From Nostoc punctiforme NIES-2108 (GTDB lineage Bacteria > Cyanobacteriota > Cyanobacteriia > Cyanobacteriales > Nostocaceae), in NCBI GenBank assembly GCA_003326195.1, contig LXQE01000096.1:40520-104519 (forward strand): a stretch of 64,000 bases of DNA, written 5' to 3'. This document shows, in pieces, positions 36,459 to 46,228 of this stretch. The position numbers were made by a program, and so were the translations under genes. The number at the start of each line of letters is the position of its first letter. Position 1 is the first letter of the stretch. The notes below the pieces were generated by a model. It made no database searches. It saw only the letters and a program-made list of their open reading frames with translations, and was not told where the DNA came from.

Positions 36459-37622
36459 TCACAACTGAGCAATTACTGACTTGAGCGTAGAAGCCATAGC
36501 CTCTATGCTATAGTGTTCGACACATCTTTCTCTTGCCTTGATAGCTTTCTGGTTTGCTGACTTTAAATTCTGAAAAATCAATTGAATTTGTTCAGCAATT
36601 TGCTCAGGACAACCAGGCTCCACTAAATAACCAGTATCACCTAAAATTTGGGGAATATCTCCAACACGCGTTGATAATACAGGTTTAGCCATTGCCATCC
36701 CATCTGTCAACTTCAAGGGAAATTGAGCGCGAGTTTCTGGAGTATCTCGCTGGGGAACAACTACAATGTGAGCAGCTGCTACCAAGTCTGGCATAACGTC
36801 GGCTGGATACTTAGGTAATTTGATAATCCAACGTCCCCACTTTTGTTGAAGTTGTTTATCATAATCATCATAAGGACTACCACCTACAATTACTAGTCTC
36901 AAGTCTGGTTGATTAAGTTTATCGAGCGCGATGAGAACATCTTCTAAACCTTTATAAGGTCTTGGCGCACCGGGAAACATTAAAATGCGATATTCAGATA
37001 AACCATAACGATTCCTACTGGACTCAGCATCATATTGAGCGGGATCGAATAAGGAAACATCTTTGCCATTCGGAACCAATGTACCACCAAAACGCTGCTG
37101 CAAAAATTTAGTATGCACTGTCACAGCATCAGCGTGACTTACCAAACCTTCCATCCATTTCACATATAAAGTATGATGAGGATTTTTGAGTGCGCCCTGT
37201 GGTTTCAATAAGTCCCTAGCTAATTCTTTGGGTGTAGGATGATAATGCCAGTTATCACCGCCATGCCAGCTGAGTTCCCAATCATCTATGTCTAAAATTA
37301 ATGGCTTTCTAGTAAATATTTTCCTTAATAGTCCAACTCCAAAACTTGCTATTTGTGGTTTGATAGCATAAATTATATCGCCATTTATTTTTGGTAAAAT
37401 TTTTTGAATTTCTCCAAAAAAGTCTGGAAAGTCTTTGCCTGGTAAGTTATAAACGTTGAATTCGGATGGTAAATTTAAATAGAAGTTATTTCCAAATAAA
37501 AAACCCATAATTTCAACTTCATATCCTAACTGATTGAGAGCTTTTGCTATCAAGTATGCACGCAGAATCGCTGCACTTGATAAATCTGAAACCAACAAGG
37601 ATATTTTAGAAAATTTTCTCAC
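36459..37622 (-). CDS. GT4-family glycosyltransferase
   Basis: This 387-residue GT-B enzyme has the donor-side motif ILMFPGAPRPYKGLEDVLIALDKL, then AAHIVVVPQRDTPETRAQFPLKLTDGMAMAKPVLSTRVGDIPQIL, containing the GT4 phosphate-binding and acidic pattern. The N-terminus (SDLSSAAILRAYLIAKALNQLGYEV) is the usual acceptor-side nucleotide fold. The start codon is GTG. It is immediately upstream (41 bp) of the ABC exporter gene. The sugar is unknown. Confidence 0.83.
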   Translation of the reverse strand: MRKFSKISLLVSDLSSAAILRAYLIAKALNQLGYEVEIMGFLFGNNFYLNLPSEFNVYNLPGKDFPDFFGEIQKILPKINGDIIYAIKPQIASFGVGLLRKIFTRKPLILDIDDWELSWHGGDNWHYHPTPKELARDLLKPQGALKNPHHTLYVKWMEGLVSHADAVTVHTKFLQQRFGGTLVPNGKDVSLFDPAQYDAESSRNRYGLSEYRILMFPGAPRPYKGLEDVLIALDKLNQPDLRLVIVGGSPYDDYDKQLQQKWGRWIIKLPKYPADVMPDLVAAAHIVVVPQRDTPETRAQFPLKLTDGMAMAKPVLSTRVGDIPQILGDTGYLVEPGCPEQIAEQIQLIFQNLKSANQKAIKARERCVEHYSIEAMASTLKSVIAQL

Positions 37623-37744
37623 TATTTTTATACTGGTTATTATTTAATTTTTCAAGGATTTGTCAGCTGTTGCTAAATCTGCAAATATTAATTTAATTTG
37701 TTTTGTAGGAGCTGGAGCAACTAAATAAATTAGGTGTCAATCCA

Positions 37745-39109
37745 TCAAGATACAAAGTTTTTCTGAGGGATTTTTAATATTTCATGGTAAAGTGTCAGCA
37801 TCTCTGAAGCAACAGTATCCATTGTACGTACTGGCTGGATACCTTGACGTAATTTAGCTAGTAAATTGCCGTCTTTGGCTAAAGTTGCGATCGCTTCAGC
37901 CCATGCTTGGACATCCTTGGCTGGAACTAACCAACCATCGATCCCATGACGGACTAACTCAGCAATCCCTCCTAAATTTGAACCTAGTACGGGAATGCCC
38001 ATAGCTTGCGCTTCTAAAGCAACTATGGGCCCAGTTTCTAACCACTGCGATGGTATTGCTAGTATATCGAAACCGGCTAATGCCTCTGGTACTGCTTCGC
38101 GTGAAAGTGGTTCAGCAATCCGAATCCGGCGATCGCTGCTCGCGATCGCCATAACTTTTTCACGATTGGCAGCACCGTATTTTCCCGGATGAGTAGCATG
38201 AAGAATTAACTCTACAGGTACATCATTCGGTAGACTATGTACCGCTTCTACTAAAACTTGTACCCCCTTAGTTTCTTGCCAGCGGCCCAAAAAGCCGATT
38301 TTTAATGTAGAGTTTTGTAGTTTATTTGGTGTTACTTCACGTTTGAAAGTATTAGCAACACCTTGTCGAGAGACAGTAAGTTTTTCGGAAGGAACCTTGT
38401 TTGCAACAAAAGCATTGTATTGCCAATTACTCGTTACAACAATGCGATCGGCTAGTTTTGCTAGTTGCATCAAATTACGTCTATGTTGAGACACTAGGGT
38501 AGGAATACCAAGAGTTTTACCAAGTAGACGCAGCTTGAAATTTTTAGAGGTAAGTAATTTTGTTTCTGCTGCTATGCCAACATCCAAGGGAATTTGACCT
38601 AAAGCCTTGAGCATCCAAGGCGATACTTGTTTTGCTACTCCCAAACATTGACTACAATTAACAGAGTCAATCAACCCATTGCAAGGTTCTTCACCCCAGC
38701 GCATCATCGTACCACGCAGACATATAGGCTCAGGTATGTGGACGGTGACTATAGTAGCCATCCCTAATTGGCGGGCGAGAGCTAGATGATGTAAACCGCA
38801 GTCAAATCGCCATGAATGTTGATGGTAGACATCGGCTCGATTGTTTTCTAGCCAATTAGCAAAATTTTTAAAGCCGCCGTGGGGTAGCTGCTTGTGTACC
38901 TCTATCTTACTGGGGTTGGGAAAAACAGGATAACGATAAACTGAGATGCCATTGTATTCGTAGCTATCTTCTTCTGTACCTTGTTTAGGAGCAGCAACAA
39001 TACTTTCTAATCCATGTACTTGTAAGCCATGCAGTAGTGAATCTAAGTATACTTCAGCACCGGCTGATGTATCAGGAAAATACCAGCTAGTTGTATGGAT
39101 TAGCTTCAT
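37745..39109 (-). CDS. GT4-family glycosyltransferase
   Basis: This 454-residue GT-B enzyme opens with HTTSWYFPDTSAGAEVYLDS, a typical GT4 acceptor-domain start. The donor side has LKIGFLGRWQETKGVQVLVEA and the E-x7-E region FDILAIPSQWLETGPIVALEAQAMGIPVLGSNLGGI, both intact. It also contains a four-cysteine stretch (EEPCNGLIDSVNCSQCLGV plus an upstream CLRG) that could be a small metal-binding insert. It is the first gene of the minus-strand glycan cluster, with 428 bp of divergent regulatory space upstream. Confidence 0.85.
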   Translation of the reverse strand: MKLIHTTSWYFPDTSAGAEVYLDSLLHGLQVHGLESIVAAPKQGTEEDSYEYNGISVYRYPVFPNPSKIEVHKQLPHGGFKNFANWLENNRADVYHQHSWRFDCGLHHLALARQLGMATIVTVHIPEPICLRGTMMRWGEEPCNGLIDSVNCSQCLGVAKQVSPWMLKALGQIPLDVGIAAETKLLTSKNFKLRLLGKTLGIPTLVSQHRRNLMQLAKLADRIVVTSNWQYNAFVANKVPSEKLTVSRQGVANTFKREVTPNKLQNSTLKIGFLGRWQETKGVQVLVEAVHSLPNDVPVELILHATHPGKYGAANREKVMAIASSDRRIRIAEPLSREAVPEALAGFDILAIPSQWLETGPIVALEAQAMGIPVLGSNLGGIAELVRHGIDGWLVPAKDVQAWAEAIATLAKDGNLLAKLRQGIQPVRTMDTVASEMLTLYHEILKIPQKNFVS

Positions 39110-39537
39110 TTATGAACCTGCAAAGAAAAAATTGGAAAGCTCATCTTTTTTTTACCACGATTGATTGCTCTATTTAATCTTTATTAACATCTATCTTTTA
39201 TAAATAACCCAAAGTGAATCTATAAAAATTCCGTATTATCCGTATTAATAGTTAGTATGTACAAATAAAATTTTCGATGACTGATTTGGTGTTTTTGAGT
39301 AAAAAAGACAATTTAGGACAAAAAGAACAGAATAAATCTAACTTAGCTTTTACACTTCCTCCCAGAGAAATTTTACTGATATACCCAAATCATAATTTAT
39401 AGTTACTTATCATATTTTTAAGTATTATTACGGTTGTGTACTATCATAGTATTTATGGACTTTCTCAACCTTTTCTCACTGAGATATTTAAGATTGCTGA
39501 TAAATTCCAAAGTACTTATCTTGAAAGGGAGATATTA
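39110..39537. promoter_or_regulatory. Divergent promoter region between glycan cluster and gloB
   Basis: This AT-rich region separates two divergently transcribed units and must hold both promoters. I see direct repeats CCGTATTA at 39230-39248 but no confident -35/-10 pair, no hairpin and no credible small gene. Confidence 0.45.
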
Positions 39538-40311
39538 ATGCAAGTAATCAGGCTTGAGGCACTCTCGGATAACTACATATTTTTGCTGGTGGATCGCCAG
39601 CAACAAATTGCTGCGGTTGTAGATCCAGCAGAGGCTGAACCAGTACTAAAGCAACTTGCACAGTTAAAAGTTGAGTTGGTAGCGATTTTCAACACACACC
39701 ACCACAATGACCATGTAGGTGGCAATCAGCAATTAATAGAACACTTCCCGCAACTAACAGTCTACGGTGGCGTCGAAGATCGCGGGCGAATTCCCGGACA
39801 GCAGGTGTTTTTGCAACAAGGCGATCGCGTCCAGTTTGCAGATCGCATAGCTGAAGTTATTTTTGTCCCCGGACATACCCGCGCTCACATCGCTTACTAC
39901 TTTCCCCCCGAAAAAGCTGGTGAGACAGGCGATTTATTCTGTGGTGATACCTTATTTTCTGGCGGTTGCGGTCGTTTGTTTGAAGGAACACCAACCCAAA
40001 TGGTGGATTCTTTAACCAAACTGCGCTCTCTACCAGATGATACGCGTATCTGGTGTGCCCACGAATACACTTTAGGAAATTTGCAATTTGCCCTAACTGT
40101 AGATGGGGACAATGCCGACTTACAAAAACGCTTCAATGAAGTGAAGGCTTACCGTAGTCGAGGAGAAGCTACTATACCCTCGCTGCTGGGAGTTGAGAAG
40201 CGAACTAATCCCTTTTTACGTTGGGATCAGCCATCCTTACAATCAACTGTTAAAGGTAGTGATGGAATGCAAACCTTTGCGCGGATACGGGAAATGAAAA
40301 ATAACTTTTAG
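39538..40311 (+). CDS. gloB: Hydroxyacylglutathione hydrolase (glyoxalase II)
   Basis: The start ATG at 39538 follows a GAAAGGGAGA ribosome site and gives 257 residues, the normal family size; a frame open from 39436 only adds 34 unrelated residues. The metallo-beta-lactamase zinc motif is [10 protein letters not shown] (about residue 54). Further ligands are in [31 protein letters not shown] and [14 protein letters not shown], and KRTNPFLRW ends the glutathione site. It hydrolyses S-lactoylglutathione to lactate in methylglyoxal detoxification. It is monocistronic. Confidence 0.93.
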   Translation: MQVIRLEALSDNYIFLLVDRQQQIAAVVDPAEAEPVLKQLAQLKVELVAIFNTHHHNDHVGGNQQLIEHFPQLTVYGGVEDRGRIPGQQVFLQQGDRVQFADRIAEVIFVPGHTRAHIAYYFPPEKAGETGDLFCGDTLFSGGCGRLFEGTPTQMVDSLTKLRSLPDDTRIWCAHEYTLGNLQFALTVDGDNADLQKRFNEVKAYRSRGEATIPSLLGVEKRTNPFLRWDQPSLQSTVKGSDGMQTFARIREMKNNF

Positions 40312-40643
40312 GCATTGGGCATTGATTTTTCTCCCCTGCTCCTTCATCCCCCATTCCTCCAACTTTCTAGCGCTAATAGTTGCGATCGCACCCTTCCTTT
40401 CGCTAGGATCTGTAAGCTTTAAGGTATGGGCAAAGCTACTTGGGAAAATATACTCATTTCAGGAGTTCTAAGTTCTGAAAAAACACTAGTTATTCAGGAC
40501 TCTTGACTCCGCACTGGCTCAACGCCCTGCTACCGCAACAGCACTGGCTCAAGGCCCCGCTACTGCTAACAGCATTGTTTTAGTGAGCTATGCTGCCCAA
40601 ACCCACCCAAATTAATCAGATTTTACAGGAAAAACGAAAAACG
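40312..40643. other. Intergenic region upstream of rplI
   Basis: It contains a short GGGCATT remnant (40313-40324), CTCCCCTGCTCC low-complexity sequence and two copies of the dispersed GCACTGGCTCAACGCC element (40511-40577). A frame from 40590 continues into rplI but precedes its true start. Confidence 0.6.
40511..40577. repeat. Interspersed GCACTGGCTCAACGCC element, two tandem copies
   Basis: Two diverged units, each opening GCACTGGCTCAA and closing near AACAGCA, follow each other here. The single copy at 8814-8850 is the closest match in the window. They lie upstream of rplI and could contribute to its leader. Confidence 0.7.
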
Positions 40644-41102
40644 ATGGCGAAACGTGTGCAGTTAGTTTTAAATCAGGATATCAGCAAGCTAGGAAAATCT
40701 GGCGATTTAGTGGAAGTAGCTCCTGGCTACGCTCGTAACTATCTGATTCCCCAGAAATTGGCAACCAATGCTACTCCTGGTATTCTCAAGCAAGTAGAAC
40801 GCCGTCGCGAGCAAGAGCGTCAACGGCAATTAGAACTCAGACAACAAGCTCTTGAGCAAAAAGAATCTTTAGAAAAAGTTGGCAGCTTGACAATTGCCAA
40901 GCCAGTTGGTGAAAACGAAGCAATTTTCGGTACTATCACCACCCAAGATGTTGTAGATGCAATTAAGGCAGCCACCGGTCAAGAAATCGATCGGCGTGGA
41001 ATTACCATCCCCGATATTAACCACCTTGGTACTTATCAAGCCGAAATCAAGCTGCATTCGGAAGTAGCGGCGCAAGTCGATATTCAAGTCGTAGCTAGCT
41101 AG
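40644..41102 (+). CDS. rplI: 50S ribosomal protein L9
   Basis: ATG at 40644 yields the standard 152-residue L9 beginning [35 protein letters not shown], the L9 signature. An 18-residue in-frame extension upstream (40590) is not part of the family. A long connecting helix ([21 protein letters not shown]) separates the N-domain from the C-domain, which binds 23S rRNA. The gene precedes dnaB, as in many bacteria, with 115 bp between them. Confidence 0.97.
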   Translation: MAKRVQLVLNQDISKLGKSGDLVEVAPGYARNYLIPQKLATNATPGILKQVERRREQERQRQLELRQQALEQKESLEKVGSLTIAKPVGENEAIFGTITTQDVVDAIKAATGQEIDRRGITIPDINHLGTYQAEIKLHSEVAAQVDIQVVAS

Positions 41103-41168
41103 GAGACAGCAGTGGGAGCATAGAAAGCAGGGAAAGTAGGGGTAAATACAAACTCCAAACTCCTGTAC

Positions 41169-41188
41169 AGACGCGATTAATCGCGTCT
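41169..41188. repeat. Perfect 20-bp palindrome
   Basis: AGACGCGATTAATCGCGTCT is perfectly self-complementary and lies between rplI and dnaB. Diverged relatives occur at 1286-1305 and within the 75-bp elements at 6420 and 60270. It could attenuate transcription between the two genes. Confidence 0.75.
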
Positions 41189-41217
41189 CTCGCAAAATCT
41201 CAAAACTAAAATCGTTT

Positions 41218-42579
41218 ATGGCTGAAGAATTGAGTTTTCAAGGCGATGGTAGCGATGCCTACGGCGGTAAACTACGCCTCCCACCACAAAATATTGAGGC
41301 GGAAGAAGCGATTTTGGGGGGTATTTTGCTAGATCCAGAAGCGATTAGTCGAGTTAGCGATCGCCTTCTTCCCGAAGCTTTTTACATTAGCGCTCACAAA
41401 GATATTTATCAAGCTGCTGTGAGGCTCCACGCTCAAGGTAAACCCACAGATTTACTCTCAGTTACAAGTTGGCTGACTGACCATGATTTGCTTACCCGCA
41501 TTGGTGGTAGAAATAAATTAGCAACTCTGGTAGACCGTACAGTGTCAGCCGTTAACATCGACGCCTTAGCAGGGTTAGTCATGGAAAAATACCTGCGGCG
41601 ACAGTTAATTAAAGCTGGCAATGAAATTGTACATCTTGGTTACGAGACAGAAACCGAGTTACCACAAGTTTTAGATCAGGCAGAACAGAAAGTTTTCGGT
41701 GTTACTCAAGAGCGTCCCCAATCGGGTTTAGTTCACATTTCTGATACTCTAATTAATAATTTCCAGGATATTGAAGATAGAAACCAAGGTATTGCCTTAC
41801 CTGGAATTCCCTGCGGATTTTACGATTTAGATGCAATGACCAGCGGCTTTCAGCGTTCTGATTTGATTATTATCGCGGGCCGCCCATCAATGGGAAAAAC
41901 AGCATTTTGCTTAAACCTTGCTCATAATATCGCCGCTTCTTATAAATTACCAGTTGCTTTTTTCAGCTTAGAAATGTCAAAAGAGCAACTGACGCAACGT
42001 TTATTAGCTAGTGAAGCGCAAATTGAAAGTAGTTATTTGCGAACTGGTCGCCTGAGTCAAACGCAGTGGGAACCTTTAAGCCGCGCTATTGGTATCCTTT
42101 CCGAGATGCCAATTTATATTGATGACACGCCGAATATTACAGTTACACAAATGCGTAGTCAATCAAGAAGACTGCAAGCTGAAATTGGAACTGAATTAGG
42201 ATTAATTGTAATAGATTACTTACAATTGATGGAAGGAGCAGGTGATAATCGCGTACAAGAATTATCAAAAATTACACGACAACTCAAAGGTTTAGCGCGG
42301 GAATTATCTGTACCAGTTATTGCCTTATCTCAGTTAAGTCGAGGAGTGGAAGCGCGTACTAACAAGCGTCCCATGTTATCAGATTTAAGAGAATCCGGTT
42401 CGATCGAACAAGACGCGGATTTAGTAATCATGTTGTACCGCGATGAATATTACTCTCCCGATACTCCCGATCGCGGCATTGCAGAAGTAATTATAGCTAA
42501 ACATCGCAACGGCCCTACAGGAACTGCGAAACTTTTGTTTAATCCACAATTTACAAAGTTTCAAAATTTAAAAATTTAG
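41218..42579 (+). CDS. dnaB: Replicative DNA helicase DnaB
   Basis: This 453-residue hexameric helicase unwinds DNA at the replication fork. The N-terminal domain begins PPQNIEAEEAILGGILLDPEAI, and the RecA-like motor has Walker A GRPSMGKTAF (about residue 220). Walker B is LIVIDYLQLM, motif H4 is LSQLSRGVEARTNKRPMLSDLRESGSIEQDAD, and the arginine-finger region ends KHRNGPTGTAKLLF. No intein interrupts the protein, although inteins are common at the Walker A site of cyanobacterial DnaB. It follows rplI. Confidence 0.97.
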   Translation: MAEELSFQGDGSDAYGGKLRLPPQNIEAEEAILGGILLDPEAISRVSDRLLPEAFYISAHKDIYQAAVRLHAQGKPTDLLSVTSWLTDHDLLTRIGGRNKLATLVDRTVSAVNIDALAGLVMEKYLRRQLIKAGNEIVHLGYETETELPQVLDQAEQKVFGVTQERPQSGLVHISDTLINNFQDIEDRNQGIALPGIPCGFYDLDAMTSGFQRSDLIIIAGRPSMGKTAFCLNLAHNIAASYKLPVAFFSLEMSKEQLTQRLLASEAQIESSYLRTGRLSQTQWEPLSRAIGILSEMPIYIDDTPNITVTQMRSQSRRLQAEIGTELGLIVIDYLQLMEGAGDNRVQELSKITRQLKGLARELSVPVIALSQLSRGVEARTNKRPMLSDLRESGSIEQDADLVIMLYRDEYYSPDTPDRGIAEVIIAKHRNGPTGTAKLLFNPQFTKFQNLKI

Positions 42580-42654
42580 CCATTGAATTGGGGACTGGGA
42601 ATGGGGGACTAAGAGAAGCCAATGCCCAATGCCCAATGCCCAATACTCTAGTTT

Positions 42655-43176
42655 TTACTTAACTCCCAGCAATTCCACATCAAAAATTAGAGTTGCATTG
42701 GGTGGAATTACGCCACCAGCACCACGAGCGCCATAGCCTAACTCCGATGGGATGATTAACTTACGACGACCGCCTACTTTCATAGTGCTAAGTCCTTCAT
42801 CCCAACCTTTGATTACCTGTCCAGCACCGATTTTAAAGCTGAAGGGTTGACCGCGATCGCGTGAACTATCAAACTGAGTACCATTTTCTAGAGTGCCGAC
42901 ATAGTGAACTTCAACCGTTTGTCCAGGTTTAGGAGTCGCCCCAGTCCCCTCTTTTAACTCCACATACTTTAATCCAGAGGGAGTGGTTACGGCATTAGCA
43001 TCAGACATAGTATTACTCGCAATTAAGATATTGTTTTCAGTTACAGTTGTGGATACTGGCGGCGTTTGGGTTAACTCGGCAGCAATGGCAGTATTCTGTT
43101 TACTTCCTACTTGCCCCACAACCAAAAGCACAACACACACCAGCATGAACGCCACGCTGAGGAAAATTGGTTTCAA
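42655..43176 (-). CDS. FKBP-type peptidyl-prolyl cis-trans isomerase
   Basis: This 173-residue protein has an N-terminal signal or anchor ([20 protein letters not shown]) and then an FKBP domain (about residues 68-173) with [42 protein letters not shown] and a [23 protein letters not shown] end. The start is TTG at 43176: AAGGAGA at 43184-43190 lies 7 nt upstream, and no in-frame ATG is suitable. It would assist folding in the periplasm or thylakoid lumen. It is monocistronic, convergent with dnaB. Confidence 0.92.
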   Translation of the reverse strand: MKPIFLSVAFMLVCVVLLVVGQVGSKQNTAIAAELTQTPPVSTTVTENNILIASNTMSDANAVTTPSGLKYVELKEGTGATPKPGQTVEVHYVGTLENGTQFDSSRDRGQPFSFKIGAGQVIKGWDEGLSTMKVGGRRKLIIPSELGYGARGAGGVIPPNATLIFDVELLGVK

Positions 43177-43254
43177 AATCAGTTCTCCTTACTTAGGTAT
43201 CCTGGCAAAAAGATTACCAACAGGACACATTTAGTTTAAATCACAAAGGACATT

Positions 43255-43578
43255 CTAACGCCAAAGCTTATTTTCTAAATCGCGCAATTGCCGCTCTAAA
43301 CGGTCAATTCTACCCCTCAACTCGTCCACTTCTGACTGGCGAGCCACCCCCAAATCCTGCATCATATTTCGCATTTGCCGTTGCATTTGCACATCGAAGT
43401 TTCCCTGTTCCGACTTTAACTGCTGGGCAATATCATCTATTACCGCCTTGGCTTGCTCAGGATTGAGTTTACCGTCTTTGACTAAATCATCGCTGACTTG
43501 CCGCAGTTTTTCTGCGACTATAGACGTTGTACCAAGGCCTACCATCATTAGCTGTTGCAACCAGTTGTTGTTATCCAT
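43255..43578 (-). CDS. Phasin-like small helical protein
   Basis: This 107-residue all-helical protein has the layout of the phasin/PhaF-like family: a hydrophobic N-terminal helix (WLQQLMMVGLGTTSIVAEKL), an amphipathic middle with DGKLNPEQAKAVIDDIAQQL, and a C-terminal coiled coil (ARQSEVDELRGRIDRLERQLRDLE). Such proteins are widespread in cyanobacteria and are not always tied to polyhydroxyalkanoate granules. It has a clear AAGGAAG ribosome site. Confidence 0.65.
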   Translation of the reverse strand: MDNNNWLQQLMMVGLGTTSIVAEKLRQVSDDLVKDGKLNPEQAKAVIDDIAQQLKSEQGNFDVQMQRQMRNMMQDLGVARQSEVDELRGRIDRLERQLRDLENKLWR

Positions 43579-43918
43579 ATTCCCTTCCTTTTATCTTATT
43601 AACCAGCCGACTCTTGCTCCTGAGTTTAGGCAATCAAGCTTCTTAAAGCGTAGTTATTCTAGCCTACAGCTCTATTTTGGCAAATTGGCAAGCACAAGGA
43701 TAAGGATCAAAGGGCGTGATTACACAACTCCTTAAGTTTAAGGTTGCCCAAATTTACCTATTTTGCGATGTCAGAGGCAATTCCCTATAAATTACAAAGC
43801 TCACACTCACCCCTGGCGGTGAATGTGAGTTGTTTATGGGAAGATTTTATCTAGAAGGAGGCACAAATTAGGATAATAGCGATCGCTGAATATCTAAGAT
43901 TGATCGTTAAAGGAGAAG
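43579..43918 (-). terminator. Intergenic gap with hairpin (43800-43829)
   Basis: CTCACACTCACC and GGTGAATGTGAG form a 12-position stem with one mismatch around CCTGGC at 43800-43829. It lies 90 bp beyond the stop of the minus-strand 2TM gene and is a plausible terminator, though without a strong U run. Nothing else is recognised in this gap. Confidence 0.5.
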
Positions 43919-44329
43919 TTAAATTTGTGTACGCCATTTCTGAAAAGCGATCTCGTAATCCTCTGATTTACTCTGATAAACACTCCACCAATGAAAAAAT
44001 AATCCTAACCCCCATCCTAATACTGGGAAAATAGCCCAAAAATAACTAGGACTAGTGATTAAATTTAAGAGAATGAGGAATAAATTCACCGCTAGGAAAG
44101 AAACAAAGTGTGTCCAAAAGGCTCTGCGTCGGAAAGTATTAAATTTGTGTCGTAAACGTTTCTCTTCTTGTTGAGCCAACCACTTTTGTTCAGTTGCTTC
44201 CAAAATATTAGAAGAAATACCTAACTCAGATGCCATTTCTAAAAGCTGTTCTCGTGAAAATTCACCTTTGTCTTTACGAGTGAGTGCTTTTTGCAGGATT
44301 TGTTCTACATCTTCTGAATCGTAAGTCAT
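43919..44329 (-). CDS. 2TM-domain protein
   Basis: This 136-residue protein has an N-terminal helical part (EDVEQILQKALTRKDKGEFSREQLLEMASELGIS), which resembles a short SHOCT-like or pre-domain. Two membrane helices follow (FVSFLAVNLFLILLNLI and WAIFPVLGWGLGLFFHWW) with the family phrase RRAFWTHFVSFLAVN. This is the 2TM domain often found attached to sensor or regulatory proteins. The free-standing form has no assigned function. It is monocistronic. Confidence 0.78.
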   Translation of the reverse strand: MTYDSEDVEQILQKALTRKDKGEFSREQLLEMASELGISSNILEATEQKWLAQQEEKRLRHKFNTFRRRAFWTHFVSFLAVNLFLILLNLITSPSYFWAIFPVLGWGLGLFFHWWSVYQSKSEDYEIAFQKWRTQI

Positions 44330-45228
44330 TTTAATTACCTTATAAGTTTGTGTGTAAATGCGCCTTTGATTTCACGAAATTATCAATCCGCTTCGTTCAA
44401 TTCAATTAGCAAATGCATCCACATTTTGCACCCAATACTTAGTGATATTCACAACACTATTATTTTCTCACAATTGATTTAGGGCTACTGTATTTGTCAA
44501 TACCTCTATAATTGCTTTGATAAGAGCGATCGCTGTTACGGCATTAAGCCAAACATTGCCATTATGGAGTGAAGAAGGCTGTTAGCTGGATTCCGGGTAA
44601 AGATCCAACTACATATTGCTGCCTCAATCGAGTAGACATCGCTAAAATCACTCTTTTGAATTTCCGAAAATATTAAATTTAATGGAAGATTTAAAATATC
44701 AGCAGAGGTGTACGCTACCTAGTAGTCGGTCAAGTTTGATTTGATATGGTTGTGCGATGTGCGACTTATTCTTGAAACCTCTCCCCGTTGGCATCAGCCT
44801 GCCGTTAGGCAAGCGGGGAGAGGGCTTTAAGTTTTGCTCCCCTTCCCTTGTAGGGAAGGGGCTGGGGGTTAGGTTTGAGAGAAAGTTGCACACCGCGTTA
44901 GGTTCGTAGTTTGTGCTTTAACGCTAACTACAAACAATCCGCATCTCTCAATTATTTCTTGACAGACTAGTACATCACGGCGTAAATAAACCACCCATTC
45001 CAAATCAACGAAACTCTTACGCTGTATTCATTTTGACTTTTGACTGTGCCAATTTTAGATTTTAGATTGAGAATTTTTTAATCCAAAATCCAAAATCGTC
45101 AATCCAAAATCAGTTGACCCTTGTGGTCGGGATCAATCCAAAATCCAAAATTTAAAATCCAAAATCAGTTGACTTTTGACTTCCGCCTTGCGGTACTAGT
45201 GGGAATGCGTCAATAGAGGACTCAATCA
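44330..45228. other. Long intergenic region with repeats
   Basis: No gene is supported in these 899 bp. Features seen are a pair of hairpin-forming low-complexity elements: CTCTCCCCGTTGGC...GCGGGGAGAGG at 44783-44823 and CCCCTTCCCTTGTAGGGAAGGGG at about 44840-44862. AATCCAA heptamer repeats follow at 45077-45170, with two copies of AATCCAAAATCAGTTGAC. A 64-codon frame on the minus strand (44699-44893) only translates these repeats. Confidence 0.6.
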
Positions 45229-46113
45229 ATGGGATATGTAATTGCTACTGCCAATATGAAAGGTGGTGTTGGTAAAACCACTCTCACCGTCAACTTAGCT
45301 ACCTGTTTAGCTAAAAATCATGGCAAGCGGGTGCTTGTACTTGATTTAGACAGCCAAATTAGTGCCACACTCAGCTTGATGTCGCCTTTAGATTTTGCCA
45401 AGCGTCGGAAACAAAGTAAGACATTTAGGTATCTGATAGACGAAGTTATCAATCCAGACCCACAAGCAAAACTTACAATTCAGGATATTATTCAATCCCA
45501 GGTTTGTAATCTTCCCGGACTAGATTTATTGCCAGGAGACATCGATTTATATGATGAATTTGTTGTTTCAGAAATGCTGCATCAGCAAGCAACTGCTTTG
45601 GGCGAACAGGACTTTGAAACGATTTGGAATCGCTTTGAAAGGGTCTTAATTAATAACATCTTAAAACCAGTACGTCAAGAATATGATTTTATCCTTCTCG
45701 ATTGCGCCCCTGGCTATAATCTATTGACTCGTAGCGCTTTAGCCGCTAGTGATTTCTACATACTCCCTGCGAAACCAGAACCATTATCTGTAGTAGGTAT
45801 TCAACTCCTAGAAAGACGGATTGCCCAATTAAAAGATAGTCACGGACATGAAACCAAGATAGATATAAAAATGTTGGGAATTGTATTTAGTATGTCCAGC
45901 GCTAACCTGCTCACTGGCAGATACTATAAACAAGTAATGCACCGCGTTGTAGAAGATTTTGGTGTCGAAAAAATTTGCAAAGTACAAATACCAGTTGATG
46001 TCAATGTTGCTAAGGCTGTTGATAGTTTTATGCCAGCTGTTTTAATTGCTCCTCAATCAGCAGGTTCAAAAGCTTTCTTGCAATTAACTCAGGAGTTGTT
46101 GCAAAAGCTATAG
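45229..46113 (+). CDS. Orphan ParA-family ATPase
   Basis: This 294-residue ParA/Soj-type ATPase has the deviant Walker A KGGVGKTT at residues 11-18 with the signature lysine, then VLVLDLDSQISATLSL (switch I/A') and FILLDCAPGYNLLTRSALAASD (Walker B). No ParB or parS-like site is adjacent, so it is an orphan. Such proteins position plasmids, carboxysomes or other cargo on the nucleoid or membrane. The insertion FAKRRKQSKTFRYLIDEVI after switch I is unusual for chromosomal ParA and recalls cyanobacterial plasmid-type homologues. Confidence 0.85.
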   Translation: MGYVIATANMKGGVGKTTLTVNLATCLAKNHGKRVLVLDLDSQISATLSLMSPLDFAKRRKQSKTFRYLIDEVINPDPQAKLTIQDIIQSQVCNLPGLDLLPGDIDLYDEFVVSEMLHQQATALGEQDFETIWNRFERVLINNILKPVRQEYDFILLDCAPGYNLLTRSALAASDFYILPAKPEPLSVVGIQLLERRIAQLKDSHGHETKIDIKMLGIVFSMSSANLLTGRYYKQVMHRVVEDFGVEKICKVQIPVDVNVAKAVDSFMPAVLIAPQSAGSKAFLQLTQELLQKL

Positions 46114-46173
46114 CCCTACTTAATCATTGATGAACAACATAATTTCTGATTTATTAAATTAGAGATATGAATT

Positions 46174-46202
46174 GTAAAGACGCAGCAATGCTACGTCTTT
46201 AC
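46174..46202. repeat. Inverted repeat after the parA-like gene
   Basis: GTAAAGACG (46174-46182) and CGTCTTTAC (46194-46202) form a 9-bp stem around CAGCAATGCTA. It lies 60 bp after the ParA stop and resembles the dispersed GACGC palindromes. It could terminate transcription, though no T run follows. Confidence 0.55.
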
Positions 46203-46228
46203 AAGGGTTTCAGACAATGAATAATTAA

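Noticed and set aside
39436..39537. N-terminal extension of glyoxalase II
   Set aside because: The extra 34 residues are unlike the family and the internal ATG at 39538 has a good ribosome site.
41218..42579. Intein in DnaB
   Set aside because: The Walker A and other motor motifs are continuous and the length is normal.
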